NCBI RefSeq assembly: GCF_013215345.1
Contig: NZ_JABSOV010000034.1
Coordinates: forward strand, 1 to 37,315
Direction: 5' to 3'
DNA length: 37,315 nt
From: Colwellia sp.
Lineage (GTDB): Bacteria > Pseudomonadota > Gammaproteobacteria > Enterobacterales > Alteromonadaceae
Under the pieces are notes generated by a model. That model saw only the letters and a program-made list of their open reading frames with translations. It ran no database searches and was not told the origin of the DNA. How positions within the stretch are numbered: position 1 is the stretch's first letter; each line of letters begins with the position of its first letter. The translations under genes and the position numbers were made by a program. Below, piece after piece: positions 15,628 to 24,931 of this stretch.

Positions 15628-18204
15628 ATGTTACTTATACGAATTCTAATTATCTCATTCACCTTACTCTGCTCTATTTGGCTTAATGCCAAGCCAGTAC
15701 AAAGTTACTTGCCCGCAGGCAGCCAATTTAATAATAAAATCCCCTTACCCAGCAGCACTTTAGGCTTTGAAATTGGTCAACGCCATATCAGACATGATCA
15801 ACTGAGCAGCTACTTCTATACACTAGCCAATAACTCAGCACGGGTGAATATTACCTCTATGGGTAAAACTGCTCAGCAAAGAGAGCAATTACTCGTGACT
15901 ATTTCTAGCCCTAAAAACCTCGCTAACTTAGCCAGTATACTCAGCGAACGCGATTTATTTTCACCAAATAAGCAACAACTTACTAAGCAAAAATCCGATG
16001 AGGCGCCCTTAGTAATTTGGTTAGGTTATAGTGTACATGGTGATGAAATAAGTGGTGCTAATGCTGCCATGATAGTTGCTTATTACTTAGCGGCTAATGA
16101 CGATAAAAAGATAACGGAATTACTTGCCAATACCGTCATAGTGTTAGAGCCAAGTATTAACCCTGATGGTATGGACAGATTTGTTAATTGGGTTAGCACT
16201 TACCGCAACTCAACTGATAATAGTGACGCTAATCATATGGAGCATCACCAAGACTGGGTTACCGGCCGAACCAATCACTTTTGGTTTGATCTAAATCGCG
16301 ATTGGTTATTACTTTCTCAACAAGAGAGCAAACACAGATTAAAGTATTTCCATCAGTATCAACCGCATGTTGTCGGTGATTTTCACGAAATGGGTCACAA
16401 CAGCAGTTACTTTTTTCAACCGGGTATTCAAAGCCGTACACATCCGCTAACGCCAAAGAGAAATGTCGAATTAACCACGACCTTGGCAACCTTTCATGCG
16501 GCAGCGTTAGATAAGCAACAGCGCCTTTATTACAGTGAAGAAAATTTTGATGATTTCTACTATGGTAAAGGCTCAACCTACCCAGATATTAATGGCAGTA
16601 TCGGCGTTTTATTTGAACAAGCCAGTGCCAGAGGTATGCAGCAAGAAAGCATCAATGGTTTACTAACCTTAGAGTTTAGTATTGAAAACCACGTGACCAC
16701 ATCGCTTTCAACCATTAATGGTGCTTGGGAAAATCGTCAGCAATTAAAACAATACCGCAGTAATTTCTACCAGCAAAGTAATAAACTAGCCAAAAAAGAA
16801 GACTTTTCCGGTTACTTATTACATGAAAGTAAAGATAACTATCGTCTTAATGCTTTGTTATCAAATCTTACTCAGCATAAAATTAAAGTTTACCCGCTTA
16901 CTGCTGATTTTGAATTTAAAGATAAAGAATATCAAAAAAGTAACAGCTATTATTTACCCCTTGCTCAACCACAATTCCGCCTGATTCAAGCTTTGTTTAA
17001 TCGACAAACCAATTTCAAAGATAATACCTTTTACGATGTTTCTGGCTGGACTATGCCTTTGGCAATGAACATTGAAGCGGTTCAAGTAAACCGAACACGA
17101 GGACTAAAACTGGCCAAACAAGCTTGGTCGATACCCGCTACATTTACACAGAATAGCAAAAACCAATCGGCTTATGGCTATATCTTCGAGTGGCATCACT
17201 TTTTGGCGCCAAAATTACTTAATAATCTACTCGCCAACAATATCAAAGCAAGAGTAGCCACTAAGTCTTTTTCTAGTTTAATCAATGGCAAAGAGAAGCA
17301 TTTTAAGACAGGCAGTATAGTGATTCCAGCAGGTATTCAACAAAATACAGATTGGCAAGGACTATTAATTGCTGCCAGTAATCATGTAGGCATCCCCTTA
17401 GACACCATTACTACCGGTTTAACAATGAAAGGCGTTGATATTGGTAGTAGTTCATTAAAGCCAATAAAAAAGGCTAAGACGCTGTTGTTGGGCGGTAGTG
17501 GTATTTCTCAGTATGAAGCTGGCGAAGTACGCTTTTATCTTGATGAGACACTAAATATCCCGTTATCAATTATCGATCACAGCAAGCTAAGACGCGTGGA
17601 TCTATCAACTTACAGTCATATTATTCTTGTTGATGGTAATTACCAGCATGTCTCTGAGCATACCGCGAAGCAATTAAAGCAATGGGTCAAGCAAGGTGGC
17701 GTGATTATCGGCCAAAAACGCGGGGCGCAATGGTTAGCAAAACAAGAAATATTACGTACTAGATTCTTCACGAAGAAACAGATTAATCAGTTATTTGATC
17801 ATAATAACCTGAGTTATCAAGATAAGGAAAAACTCGCTAGTCGCAAACGTATTGCCGGCGCTATCTTCCAAGTAGAATTAGATACTAGTCATCCGTTAGC
17901 TTATGGTTATCAGCAAAGTTTATTGCCAGTATTTCGTAATAGCAATTTAATTATGGAGCAGCCTCAACAACCGTTTGTCACTTTAGCGCGTTATACTCCA
18001 TCACCACTGCTAAGTGGCTATACTGACAAGAACTTAGTTAATCGATTAGCACATAACGCTGCCATTGTTGCTCACAACGTCGGTAAAGGTAGAGTTATTG
18101 CCACCACAGAGGTACTCGCTTTTAGAGGTTATTGGCATGGTACTGCTAAACTGCTCGCTAACAGCTTATTTTTCAGTAAAGCTTTTTCAACGCCATATAA
18201 GTAA
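15628..18204 (+). CDS. Large secreted M14-family metallocarboxypeptidase
   Basis: An 858-residue protein with a signal peptide (about residues 1-21). The M14 catalytic domain covers roughly 40-370. Zinc ligands are His137 and Glu140 in SVHGDEISG and probably His253 in DFHEMGH. Further family elements are PSINPDGMDRF and DLNRDW. The part after about residue 600 (LLLGGSGISQYEAGEVRFYL, HIILVDGNY, LKQWVKQGGVIIGQKRGAQW) resembles the class I glutamine-amidotransferase-like fold seen at the end of some large M14 proteins. It probably trims peptides in the periplasm or outside the cell. The substrate is unknown. It interrupts the nfuA-comF-bioH neighbourhood. Confidence 0.88.
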   Translation: MLLIRILIISFTLLCSIWLNAKPVQSYLPAGSQFNNKIPLPSSTLGFEIGQRHIRHDQLSSYFYTLANNSARVNITSMGKTAQQREQLLVTISSPKNLANLASILSERDLFSPNKQQLTKQKSDEAPLVIWLGYSVHGDEISGANAAMIVAYYLAANDDKKITELLANTVIVLEPSINPDGMDRFVNWVSTYRNSTDNSDANHMEHHQDWVTGRTNHFWFDLNRDWLLLSQQESKHRLKYFHQYQPHVVGDFHEMGHNSSYFFQPGIQSRTHPLTPKRNVELTTTLATFHAAALDKQQRLYYSEENFDDFYYGKGSTYPDINGSIGVLFEQASARGMQQESINGLLTLEFSIENHVTTSLSTINGAWENRQQLKQYRSNFYQQSNKLAKKEDFSGYLLHESKDNYRLNALLSNLTQHKIKVYPLTADFEFKDKEYQKSNSYYLPLAQPQFRLIQALFNRQTNFKDNTFYDVSGWTMPLAMNIEAVQVNRTRGLKLAKQAWSIPATFTQNSKNQSAYGYIFEWHHFLAPKLLNNLLANNIKARVATKSFSSLINGKEKHFKTGSIVIPAGIQQNTDWQGLLIAASNHVGIPLDTITTGLTMKGVDIGSSSLKPIKKAKTLLLGGSGISQYEAGEVRFYLDETLNIPLSIIDHSKLRRVDLSTYSHIILVDGNYQHVSEHTAKQLKQWVKQGGVIIGQKRGAQWLAKQEILRTRFFTKKQINQLFDHNNLSYQDKEKLASRKRIAGAIFQVELDTSHPLAYGYQQSLLPVFRNSNLIMEQPQQPFVTLARYTPSPLLSGYTDKNLVNRLAHNAAIVAHNVGKGRVIATTEVLAFRGYWHGTAKLLANSLFFSKAFSTPYK

Positions 18205-18257
18205 ACACCAATCCGAATAAAAAAGTGCTTTATTAGAGCGAATTTAAAGGTTTAAAA

Positions 18258-19022
18258 CTAGCTAATAGTTTTAGGTAGGGTTAAGCAAACTGTAACTAAG
18301 GTTATGGTTTCAACCCCTGATTGTTTCAATAACTTACTGATTTCACTAACCGTGGTACCCGTAGTAACCACATCATCAATAATTAAGACATGCTTGATAT
18401 CGCTCGCTAAGTTTCGCTGTAACACAAAGGCATTAGCTAAATTCTTGCGCCTTTGAATACCTGTTTTTCCCATTTGGCTAGTATTATTGGTAATACGCAC
18501 CACTAACTTAGCGTCGTAAGGCAGCGCTAGCTGCTTAGCAAAACACTTGGCGATAAGGTGTGCTTGGTTATAACCACGCAGCTGCCACTTTTTAACATGT
18601 AAGGGCACCGATAACACCAAGTCAACGGGAGCTAATGTGTTATTCTTTGCCATTGCTCGCCACTGAGCACAGAGTAGAGCACTAAACAAAGGGGCTAGCT
18701 CAAATCGACCTAGATATTTCATTTGCGCCAGCCATTTATTGAAGGGGTAGATATAGGGTGATAAGGCAAAGAGTTGTTCAAAATGAATTTTTGGTAAAGC
18801 ACGATGAATTGCCGGCCAACTAAGTAAATTACCCGAAACTAGTGCTTGGTCAAAATAAGGTAAATCGTTGATACAATCTTGGCAAAGCAAGGCTTGCGGG
18901 AGCGAATAACCAAGCAAGTAGCTATTGCTAACATTTGCACCACACAGATCACAACAGCTAATACTCCTGAGTGTTTTAATATAAAAGCTTTTAAGTTTGC
19001 TTAGGTCTAGCTGCCATGCCAC
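18258..19022 (-). CDS. ComF/GntX family phosphoribosyltransferase-like protein
   Basis: A 254-residue protein with an N-terminal zinc-finger-like region (CCDLCG...LCQDC, about residues 22-52) and a C-terminal phosphoribosyltransferase fold. The PRPP-binding loop is HVLIIDDVVTTGTTVSEI. QMGKTGIQRRKNLANAFVL is the usual ComF block. ComF is needed for natural transformation in several bacteria. The E. coli homologue GntX lies beside bioH, and here the gene also diverges from bioH by 71 bases. The ATG has AAGG close upstream. Confidence 0.93.
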   Translation of the reverse strand: MAWQLDLSKLKSFYIKTLRSISCCDLCGANVSNSYLLGYSLPQALLCQDCINDLPYFDQALVSGNLLSWPAIHRALPKIHFEQLFALSPYIYPFNKWLAQMKYLGRFELAPLFSALLCAQWRAMAKNNTLAPVDLVLSVPLHVKKWQLRGYNQAHLIAKCFAKQLALPYDAKLVVRITNNTSQMGKTGIQRRKNLANAFVLQRNLASDIKHVLIIDDVVTTGTTVSEISKLLKQSGVETITLVTVCLTLPKTIS

Positions 19023-19093
19023 CTTGCTTTCCTTTTGCTATCAACTGATATGAGATAAACTAAACCTTTATACCTAATTACGCAGTAGTAAGC

Positions 19094-19915
19094 ATGGCAA
19101 ACAGCTTAAAATTTTCCACCTTCCCTCCTAATAACAGCCTTAATAAAAATGCCATTCCTATTGTGCTCATTCATGGTTGGGGCTTGAACTCTGGTGTTTG
19201 GCAGCCGCTGTTAAAATTATTCAGTGAAAATGAAAATAGTAATTTCCAATTAATAACGGTGGATTTACCGGGCTTTGGCATCAATAGTGCTGTTGATATA
19301 AAACCCTATACTTTAGCTAATATTTGCCATCATCTAGAGCAGGTTATTGAACAACCTGCTATCTACCTTGGCTGGTCATTGGGCGGCTTAATTGCGACAG
19401 AAATGTCTCTTAAGTACCCGGAAAAAGTATTAGCACTGATTACGGTTGCCAGTAGCCCGTATTTTGTCGAGCAACAAAAAAATGACTGGCCGGGTATCAA
19501 GGAGAATGTGCTTGCTAGTTTTCATAGCCAATTAGCGCAAGATACCGCGAAAACGATAACTGGTTTCTTAAAAATTCAAGCCATGGGCAGCCCACATATT
19601 CGACACGATTTAAAGCTGATAAGTAAGTTAGTTATGGCACATTCCCTACCTAGCCAAAAGACATTAACCGACTCACTGGCATTATTGAGTCACTGTGATC
19701 TACGCCAAAAATTACCTAATATTCAACAACCTTTTTTAAGGTTATACGGACAGAACGATAGCTTGGTACCCAAAGCAGTGATCGATAAAATTAATCGTTT
19801 AGCTCCCCAGAGTGACTTGCACTTATTTGACCACGCTTCCCATGCGCCATTTATTTCTCATCTTGATGACTTTTATCATGTGTTAATTACTTGGTTAAAT
19901 TCACATTTCAACTGA
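19094..19915 (+). CDS. bioH: BioH-like pimeloyl-ACP methyl ester carboxylesterase
   Basis: A 273-residue alpha/beta hydrolase. It has the oxyanion region IVLIHGWGLNSGVWQPL, LPGFG, nucleophile Ser95 in GWSLGGL, a probable acid in YGQNDSLVP, and the catalytic His in DHASHAPFISH. BioH removes the methyl ester from pimeloyl-ACP to finish the pimelate arm of biotin synthesis, in the cytoplasm. The divergent comF partner is the enterobacterial bioH context and supports BioH over other hydrolases. No other bio gene is in the window. Confidence 0.9.
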   Translation: MANSLKFSTFPPNNSLNKNAIPIVLIHGWGLNSGVWQPLLKLFSENENSNFQLITVDLPGFGINSAVDIKPYTLANICHHLEQVIEQPAIYLGWSLGGLIATEMSLKYPEKVLALITVASSPYFVEQQKNDWPGIKENVLASFHSQLAQDTAKTITGFLKIQAMGSPHIRHDLKLISKLVMAHSLPSQKTLTDSLALLSHCDLRQKLPNIQQPFLRLYGQNDSLVPKAVIDKINRLAPQSDLHLFDHASHAPFISHLDDFYHVLITWLNSHFN

Positions 19916-20043
19916 AATAATGCCGAAGTCATACCGAAAAAATAGCGAGATAATGCCTTGTCTAGAGGAAATTTCAGCTTTACTTTTTCGCCATTTAGAT
20001 TAATAATTAAGCAATATAGCTATTAAGCAGTGGAGGATTACCC

Positions 20044-20346
20044 ATGGAAATACCATCTGCATTTAATTCAGGGTTACAAGGCTTACAAAATGCTAGAGCA
20101 ACGGCTGATCAAGCTGCTGCAGATATTGTCGCCACAACAACATTTAGCACCGAACAACAAATGAATCCAGCCGCAAATGGCGAGGTAAATACTGAGGTGA
20201 CTAAGCCAAATAGTAACTTAGAAATACCAGATTTAAATCGAGCGATTGTTAATTTGAAAGTTGCTGAATTTCAAGCCAAAGCTTCGATAGAAGTGATTAA
20301 AAGTGCTGATGATGCACTTGGCACCCTACTGGATGTAACCGCCTAA
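20044..20346 (+). CDS. Small protein with flagellar rod/hook-like ends
   Basis: A 100-residue protein with a strong GGAGG ribosome site 7 bases before the ATG. The first 28 residues (IPSAFNSGLQGLQNARATAD...AADI) resemble the N-terminal coiled segment of flagellar rod and hook proteins. The last 40 (DLNRAIVNLKVAEFQAKASI...DDALGTLLDVTA) resemble their C-terminal coiled segment. A short polar linker (about 40-60) replaces the usual core. The similarity is by eye and the function is unknown. No other flagellar gene is in the window. The putative protease gene that follows may be co-transcribed, 49 bases downstream. Confidence 0.7.
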   Translation: MEIPSAFNSGLQGLQNARATADQAAADIVATTTFSTEQQMNPAANGEVNTEVTKPNSNLEIPDLNRAIVNLKVAEFQAKASIEVIKSADDALGTLLDVTA

Positions 20347-20395
20347 CAATATATACCCGTTAGCTTTTTTATTAATTGGTAAATAATTTGTATTT

Positions 20396-21415
20396 ATGAA
20401 TATCACTCCGCATGCAGCAAACTTATCCTTAGCAACGGTGGTTAACCCACCTACGGAAGGCTTGCGCCGAGATAACCATCAACGACAAATTATCACTCAA
20501 GTTACCGCCACCAACCCTGCTGCCGCTGAAAAAGGTGTCGCTTCAGAAAAAGAGCGTGCTAGAACACCTGCCCAAGTAAACGAACAAGTCGATTTTGCTA
20601 ACCTAAGAAAACAAACCGAGCATGCTGCTAGCTCTATTGCTGAGCAAGAGCAAGGCAAGCAACAGCAAGACGAGCAGAGCTCTCAACATAATTCTGAACA
20701 TAAGCAAGAAGAACAAAATGCTGACGCTGGAGTTGCTACTTCAGAAGACGATAAGGATAACGAAGCAAGCAAGCAAGCACTTGCTGATGAAAAAATTATT
20801 AGTCAGCTACAACAAAGAGATAAAGAAGTAAAATCGCACGAGTTAGCTCACGCAACCATAGGTGGTTCTGCGACAGGCTCCCCTACTTATACTTTTAAAA
20901 TGGGCCCTGATGGAAAAAAATATGCAGTAGGTGGCGAGGTTGCTGTCGACTTAAGCAGTGTCGCTGGTGATCCACAAGCAACCATCATGAAGATGCAAAA
21001 GGTGCATGCGGCGGCATTAGCGCCAGCAAATCCGTCAACACAAGACACCAGAGTTGCCGCCAGTGCAGTACAAAAAATTCTCGAAGCACAATCAGAACTA
21101 TTAACGCTCAACAGTGAGACGGCGACTCAAGACAGTAATGCTAGTAGCAATCTTAATATCAAATCTAATCCGAGTATTAATGATAATCAAGGTGATAACA
21201 GTACTGATTTTGATAGCTTAATCAAACAAACGTTATCCGCACAAGAAGCTATTATTTCCAGCTCATCAAATCAAAAGCTAGCCTCTAATCCAAGTACTGA
21301 GAGTGTGCAATCGAATGAGGTACAACAGCGAGCGCAGCGTATAGAAAGCTTTTACTTTACAGTAAGCCAAGGTTATGAAAAACCGGATAACTTTCAATTC
21401 GAATTAACCGCTTAG
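20396..21415 (+). CDS. SprA-related putative metalloprotease (HExxH)
   Basis: A 339-residue protein. The conserved core, about residues 140-230, reads KEVKSHELAHATIGGSATG, PTYTFKMGPDGKKYAVGGEV and AVDLSSVAGDP, then KMQKVHAAALAPANPSTQD. This is the SprA-related / putative metalloprotease family. The HExxH zinc motif is His148-His152 (HELAH). The N-terminal 130 residues are highly charged and rich in Gln, Glu and Ala. The C-terminal 110 are Ser/Asn-rich, so both flanks are probably disordered. There is no signal peptide. Activity is predicted from the motif only. No clear ribosome site precedes the ATG, which suggests coupling to the upstream small gene. Confidence 0.83.
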   Translation: MNITPHAANLSLATVVNPPTEGLRRDNHQRQIITQVTATNPAAAEKGVASEKERARTPAQVNEQVDFANLRKQTEHAASSIAEQEQGKQQQDEQSSQHNSEHKQEEQNADAGVATSEDDKDNEASKQALADEKIISQLQQRDKEVKSHELAHATIGGSATGSPTYTFKMGPDGKKYAVGGEVAVDLSSVAGDPQATIMKMQKVHAAALAPANPSTQDTRVAASAVQKILEAQSELLTLNSETATQDSNASSNLNIKSNPSINDNQGDNSTDFDSLIKQTLSAQEAIISSSSNQKLASNPSTESVQSNEVQQRAQRIESFYFTVSQGYEKPDNFQFELTA

Positions 21416-21435
21416 CACTTGACGCTTAACTAAGA

Positions 21436-22092
21436 TTAAACTGGCTCTGCCGCTTCTTGGTACCTTTGCTGATATACATCGCGCGCTTGATTAAGTTCAC
21501 TTATGGCATGTGCTTTAGTGTATGGACGTAAAATCACTAATATTTTAAGTACCCCTTGATAAAATACCGAATCATTGACTTCATTAACTATGTTTTGGGT
21601 TTGATAAAAACTTACCCAAAAGGTATTAATAAGACGTAAAATACTGACAATATCAGCCAATTCATCATCACCAAAATCAATGATATCTGCAGCTCTTAAT
21701 GAAAGTAGTAGTTGACTTACACGCTCTGAAATAGACTGCTGAACTTCAACATATTTTTCTCGCAGGCTAGGACTTTTATCCAGTAACACAGGTAGGTTGC
21801 TATAAAAAAAACGAAATTTCATTGTCGTTTGAAAAACCGCATCCATATACACAACAAGTGAGTCTAGTGGCTTTACTTCCGCAGACACCTTAGGCAAGGT
21901 ATCCAATAGCAAGCTACGTGCATACTCTTCGTAAATAGATAAAATAATGTCTTCTTTATTACGGAAATGATAATACAGATTACCAGGGCTAATGGCTAAG
22001 TGAGCAGCGATATGATTAGTGGTGACATTACGCTCTCCTTGCTCATTAAATAATTCAATACTGGCCTTGATTATTTTATCACGGGTTTTCAT
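21436..22092 (-). CDS. TetR family transcriptional regulator
   Basis: The start is placed at ATG 22092 (MKTRDKIIKASIELFNEQGE), where the TetR domain begins. An in-frame start at 22128 would add 12 residues with no ribosome site. The 218-residue protein has a classic TetR helix-turn-helix (NVTTNHIAAHLAISPGNLYYHFRNKEDIILSIYEEY, split across about 24-60). Its C-terminal ligand-binding helices are of a type seen in proteins annotated TetR/AcrR. The ligand and targets are unknown. A near-perfect 25-bp palindrome at 22156-22180 in the divergent region with coaD is a candidate operator. Confidence 0.9.
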   Translation of the reverse strand: MKTRDKIIKASIELFNEQGERNVTTNHIAAHLAISPGNLYYHFRNKEDIILSIYEEYARSLLLDTLPKVSAEVKPLDSLVVYMDAVFQTTMKFRFFYSNLPVLLDKSPSLREKYVEVQQSISERVSQLLLSLRAADIIDFGDDELADIVSILRLINTFWVSFYQTQNIVNEVNDSVFYQGVLKILVILRPYTKAHAISELNQARDVYQQRYQEAAEPV

Positions 22093-22155
22093 GCAACTAC
22101 TTCTTATTGATTTGATTAAAACTAGCACAATAATACTATCAAAATTCAGTATATA

Positions 22156-22180
22156 TAAAGTGTTTTGAGTAAATACTTTA
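22156..22180. promoter_or_regulatory. 25-bp palindrome, candidate TetR operator
   Basis: Arms TAAAGTGTTT (22156-22165) and AAATACTTTA (22171-22180) pair at 9 of 10 positions around TGAGT. The palindrome lies 64 bases upstream of the TetR start and about 150 bases before coaD. TetR regulators often bind such sites in their own promoter. Confidence 0.5.
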
Positions 22181-22324
22181 AGCTTTTTTGTTTTTCTTGA
22201 TGATTAATTATTCATTTTAGTTGGTTATCCATGGCTTAGCGATAGACTAGCAAACATAAAAACTTGGCACTAAGTCACTTCTAGCATTACAATAACCCTT
22301 AACAACCGTTAAATAAAACAGTAG

Positions 22325-22801
<477 letters not shown>

Positions 22802-22806
22802 GGACT

Positions 22807-23622
22807 CTAATCCTGTTGGCAAATAGGGCAATAGACAGAGCTACGATTAGACTGTCTAATTTCCTCTAACTTAGTCTGGCAAGTCAAACAGGCTTGCCCT
22901 GCACGACCGTATACCATCAGTGATTGAGCAAAATAACCTGGGCGGCCATCTGCTTGGGTAAAGTCCTTAAGAGTGGTGCCCCCTTGGGCAATCGCAGCAC
23001 TCAGTACTTGTTTAATAATATTGGTTAAATTATTGAGTCTTGCCTCATCAATATCACCCGCTTTCGTTGTCGGTAAAATTCCCGCTTGGAATAATGCTTC
23101 ATTAGCATAAATATTACCTACCCCTACGACAATATGATTGTTCATTAAAAAGGTCTTGATAGGTACTTTTCTATTTTTAGCTTTGCTAAACAAATAACCT
23201 GGATAAAAGTCATCACTAAGTGGCTCTGGTCCTAACTTACTGAGTAAGCCTAATTCATCTTCATCATTCGCTAGCCATAAAACCGCACCAAAGCGTCGAG
23301 GATCATTAAGGCGCAATATCTTGCCGTGTTGAAAAACGAGGTCAAAATGATCATGCTTAGCTACAGGGGTATCATGCTCAATAACTCTTACCGTGCCTGA
23401 CATACCTAAGTGCAGTAATAACGTACCTGTTTTAAAGCGCAATAAGAGGTATTTAGCGCGGCGATCAACAGCAAGTACAGGTAAGCCTACTACAGAGCGT
23501 ACTTCTTCAGGGATAGGCCATCGTAAGCGGCTATCACGAATAGTCACCTTAATGACCTGCTGGGCGATTATATGAGGGCTTATACCTAAGCGGCATACTT
23601 CAACTTCGGGTAATTCTGGCAT
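22807..23622 (-). CDS. mutM: MutM/Fpg, formamidopyrimidine-DNA glycosylase
   Basis: A 271-residue enzyme beginning PELPEVEVCRLG, with catalytic Pro2 and Glu3 after Met removal. The conserved Lys lies in DRRAKYLLLRF. The helix-two-turn-helix GVGNIYANEALFQAGILP is followed by a C-terminal zinc finger (CLTCQTKLEEIRQSNRSSVYCPICQ, split here for reading). It removes 8-oxoguanine and formamidopyrimidines. The mutM-coaD and rpmG-mutM associations are conserved in gammaproteobacteria. Confidence 0.97.
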   Translation of the reverse strand: MPELPEVEVCRLGISPHIIAQQVIKVTIRDSRLRWPIPEEVRSVVGLPVLAVDRRAKYLLLRFKTGTLLLHLGMSGTVRVIEHDTPVAKHDHFDLVFQHGKILRLNDPRRFGAVLWLANDEDELGLLSKLGPEPLSDDFYPGYLFSKAKNRKVPIKTFLMNNHIVVGVGNIYANEALFQAGILPTTKAGDIDEARLNNLTNIIKQVLSAAIAQGGTTLKDFTQADGRPGYFAQSLMVYGRAGQACLTCQTKLEEIRQSNRSSVYCPICQQD

Positions 23623-23672
23623 AATTTATTCTTATTTGAGCAATGGAAACTGTTGTCTCTTAAAAAAGATGA

Positions 23673-24173
23673 CTACAAAATAATAGGTAATAGCTGCTGA
23701 GCTAATGCTGGAGGCAAGGCTAACCAGGTATTGCCTTGTTGCTGATAAACTAATAACTGGTCATTAAGTGGATATAACATAAAAATTCGTGCTTGCGATT
23801 CTCCCGCTAAAGCAATTTTCACTGTAATACTTTGCTCACTATCAATGATAATTTCAGCGGCCTGTACTAAGCCACTACTTTCTTGCCAAGCAAACATCAT
23901 CTGCTCAATCTGTTGATCAGTTTTTTCCAACAAGACACCTTTAGCCGTTAACTGCCAACTGCGGCCTCTACGTTCAAATAACACTTGTTGGCTGAATGAA
24001 AAATCGATTGCTAGCGTTAAAATAATACTATGTTGAGGGAGAATTAATTGCTCGGCATTATTTGTCTTTCCTTCCTTTGGGAAGAGTTTGTCATTAGTAG
24101 CATTGATCAATAAAATTATTATCATTACTGAAAATATAATGACGTTATTCCACCCGGTCCGAGATAGTTTCAT
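23673..24173 (-). CDS. Membrane-anchored protein of unknown function beside mutM
   Basis: A 166-residue protein with one N-terminal helix (about 10-24, NVIIFSVMIIILLIN) and a probably periplasmic remainder. It alternates short hydrophobic strands (IILTLAIDFSFSQQ, SWQLTAKGVLL, SITVKIALAG) and ends hydrophobically (PPALAQQLLPIIL). No catalytic motif or named family is recognised. It is just upstream of mutM on the same strand (50-base gap). The gap to rpmG includes a strong terminator, so it is probably transcribed separately from rpmBG. Confidence 0.7.
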   Translation of the reverse strand: MKLSRTGWNNVIIFSVMIIILLINATNDKLFPKEGKTNNAEQLILPQHSIILTLAIDFSFSQQVLFERRGRSWQLTAKGVLLEKTDQQIEQMMFAWQESSGLVQAAEIIIDSEQSITVKIALAGESQARIFMLYPLNDQLLVYQQQGNTWLALPPALAQQLLPIIL

Positions 24174-24245
24174 ACAAATATTCCACGTTAGCTATGCCAT
24201 TATCATACTGAACTTTTTATAGAATAGCGCGCATAACAGCCCACA

Positions 24246-24261
24246 TGCATTTACAAATGCA
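24246..24261. repeat. Short perfect inverted repeat upstream of the anchored-protein gene
   Basis: TGCATTT and AAATGCA flank AC to form a 16-bp palindrome. It lies between the rpmG terminator and the start of the 166-residue protein gene, so it could be an operator. No regulator can be named. Confidence 0.3.
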
Positions 24262-24283
24262 GCTTATGCTTTATTCCAGACAT

Positions 24284-24312
24284 AAAAAAACCCGGTATAA
24301 ACCGGGTTTTTA
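24284..24312 (-). terminator. Intrinsic terminator of rpmB-rpmG
   Basis: AAACCCGGT and ACCGGGTTT form a 9-bp GC-rich stem around ATAA at 24288-24309. On the minus strand it is followed by a T run, 20 bases past the rpmG stop. A T run also follows on the plus strand, so it may work both ways. Confidence 0.9.
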
Positions 24313-24328
24313 GTAGAAACAAAATTAA

Positions 24329-24484
24329 TTACTTAATTTTAGCTTCTTTATAGATTACGTGCTTGCGAATGGTTGGATCAAACTTTTTGATTTCCATTTT
24401 CTCAGGCATAGTCTTTTTATTCTTATCAGTAGTATAAAAATGACCAGTACCAGCACTAGAAACTAAACGAATTTTATCGCGCAT
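24329..24484 (-). CDS. rpmG: Ribosomal protein L33 (bL33)
   Basis: A 51-residue protein beginning [20 protein letters not shown] and ending in a basic stretch ([15 protein letters not shown]). It matches bL33 in length and sequence. It has no cysteines, so it is the zinc-free form of bL33. It lies 27 bases after rpmB on the same strand. A GGAAAA stretch upstream of the ATG serves as ribosome site. Confidence 0.97.
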   Translation of the reverse strand: MRDKIRLVSSAGTGHFYTTDKNKKTMPEKMEIKKFDPTIRKHVIYKEAKIK

Positions 24485-24511
24485 AGTATTTTCCTTAGAA
24501 TAATAAAGTTA

Positions 24512-24748
24512 TTAAACTTTTTCGCCACGGGCACGGATGTCTGCTAAAACAACATCAATACCTTTTTTATCGATAATACGCATTCCTTTCGGAGTTAAAC
24601 GTAATTTAACGAAACGATTTTCACTCTCAACCCAAAAACGGTGAGATTGAAGGTTAGGTAAAAAACGACGACGAGTCGCGTTTCTTGCGTGAGAACGGTT
24701 GTTTCCAACCATTGGCACTTTGCCTGTTACTTGGCAAACTTTAGACAT
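24512..24748 (-). CDS. rpmB: Ribosomal protein L28 (bL28)
   Basis: A 78-residue basic protein: [20 protein letters not shown] near the start, then [14 protein letters not shown] and [17 protein letters not shown]. This is standard bL28 of the large subunit. It forms the usual rpmB-rpmG pair. The ATG has a GGAGTACTC ribosome site, and a TATAAT box lies about 80 bases upstream. Confidence 0.98.
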   Translation of the reverse strand: MSKVCQVTGKVPMVGNNRSHARNATRRRFLPNLQSHRFWVESENRFVKLRLTPKGMRIIDKKGIDVVLADIRARGEKV

Positions 24749-24789
24749 GTGAGTACTCCAATATTAATTTCAGCTCGAGCTATATTTTC

Positions 24790-24834
24790 CCCAAGACCGT
24801 CGTCTCGGGATCCTGAAAAAGGTGGCATATTATA
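24790..24834 (-). promoter_or_regulatory. rpmB promoter -10 box and leader hairpin
   Basis: On the minus strand TATAAT (24834-24829) is followed by GC-rich GCCACC, a discriminator style seen at ribosomal promoters. Then comes a hairpin CCCGAGAC-GACG-GTCTTGGG (24809-24790), with an 8-bp stem including one G-U pair. No good -35 box is visible. The hairpin lies in the mRNA leader about 40 bases before rpmB. Confidence 0.5.
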
Positions 24835-24931
24835 GAGAAACTGATTAACTAATACTAGCTTTAATAGAAAAATACTAAAAAAATAGTAGTTCTCAATAAG
24901 TTTCATATAGTTAAATAGGATATATAAAGAA

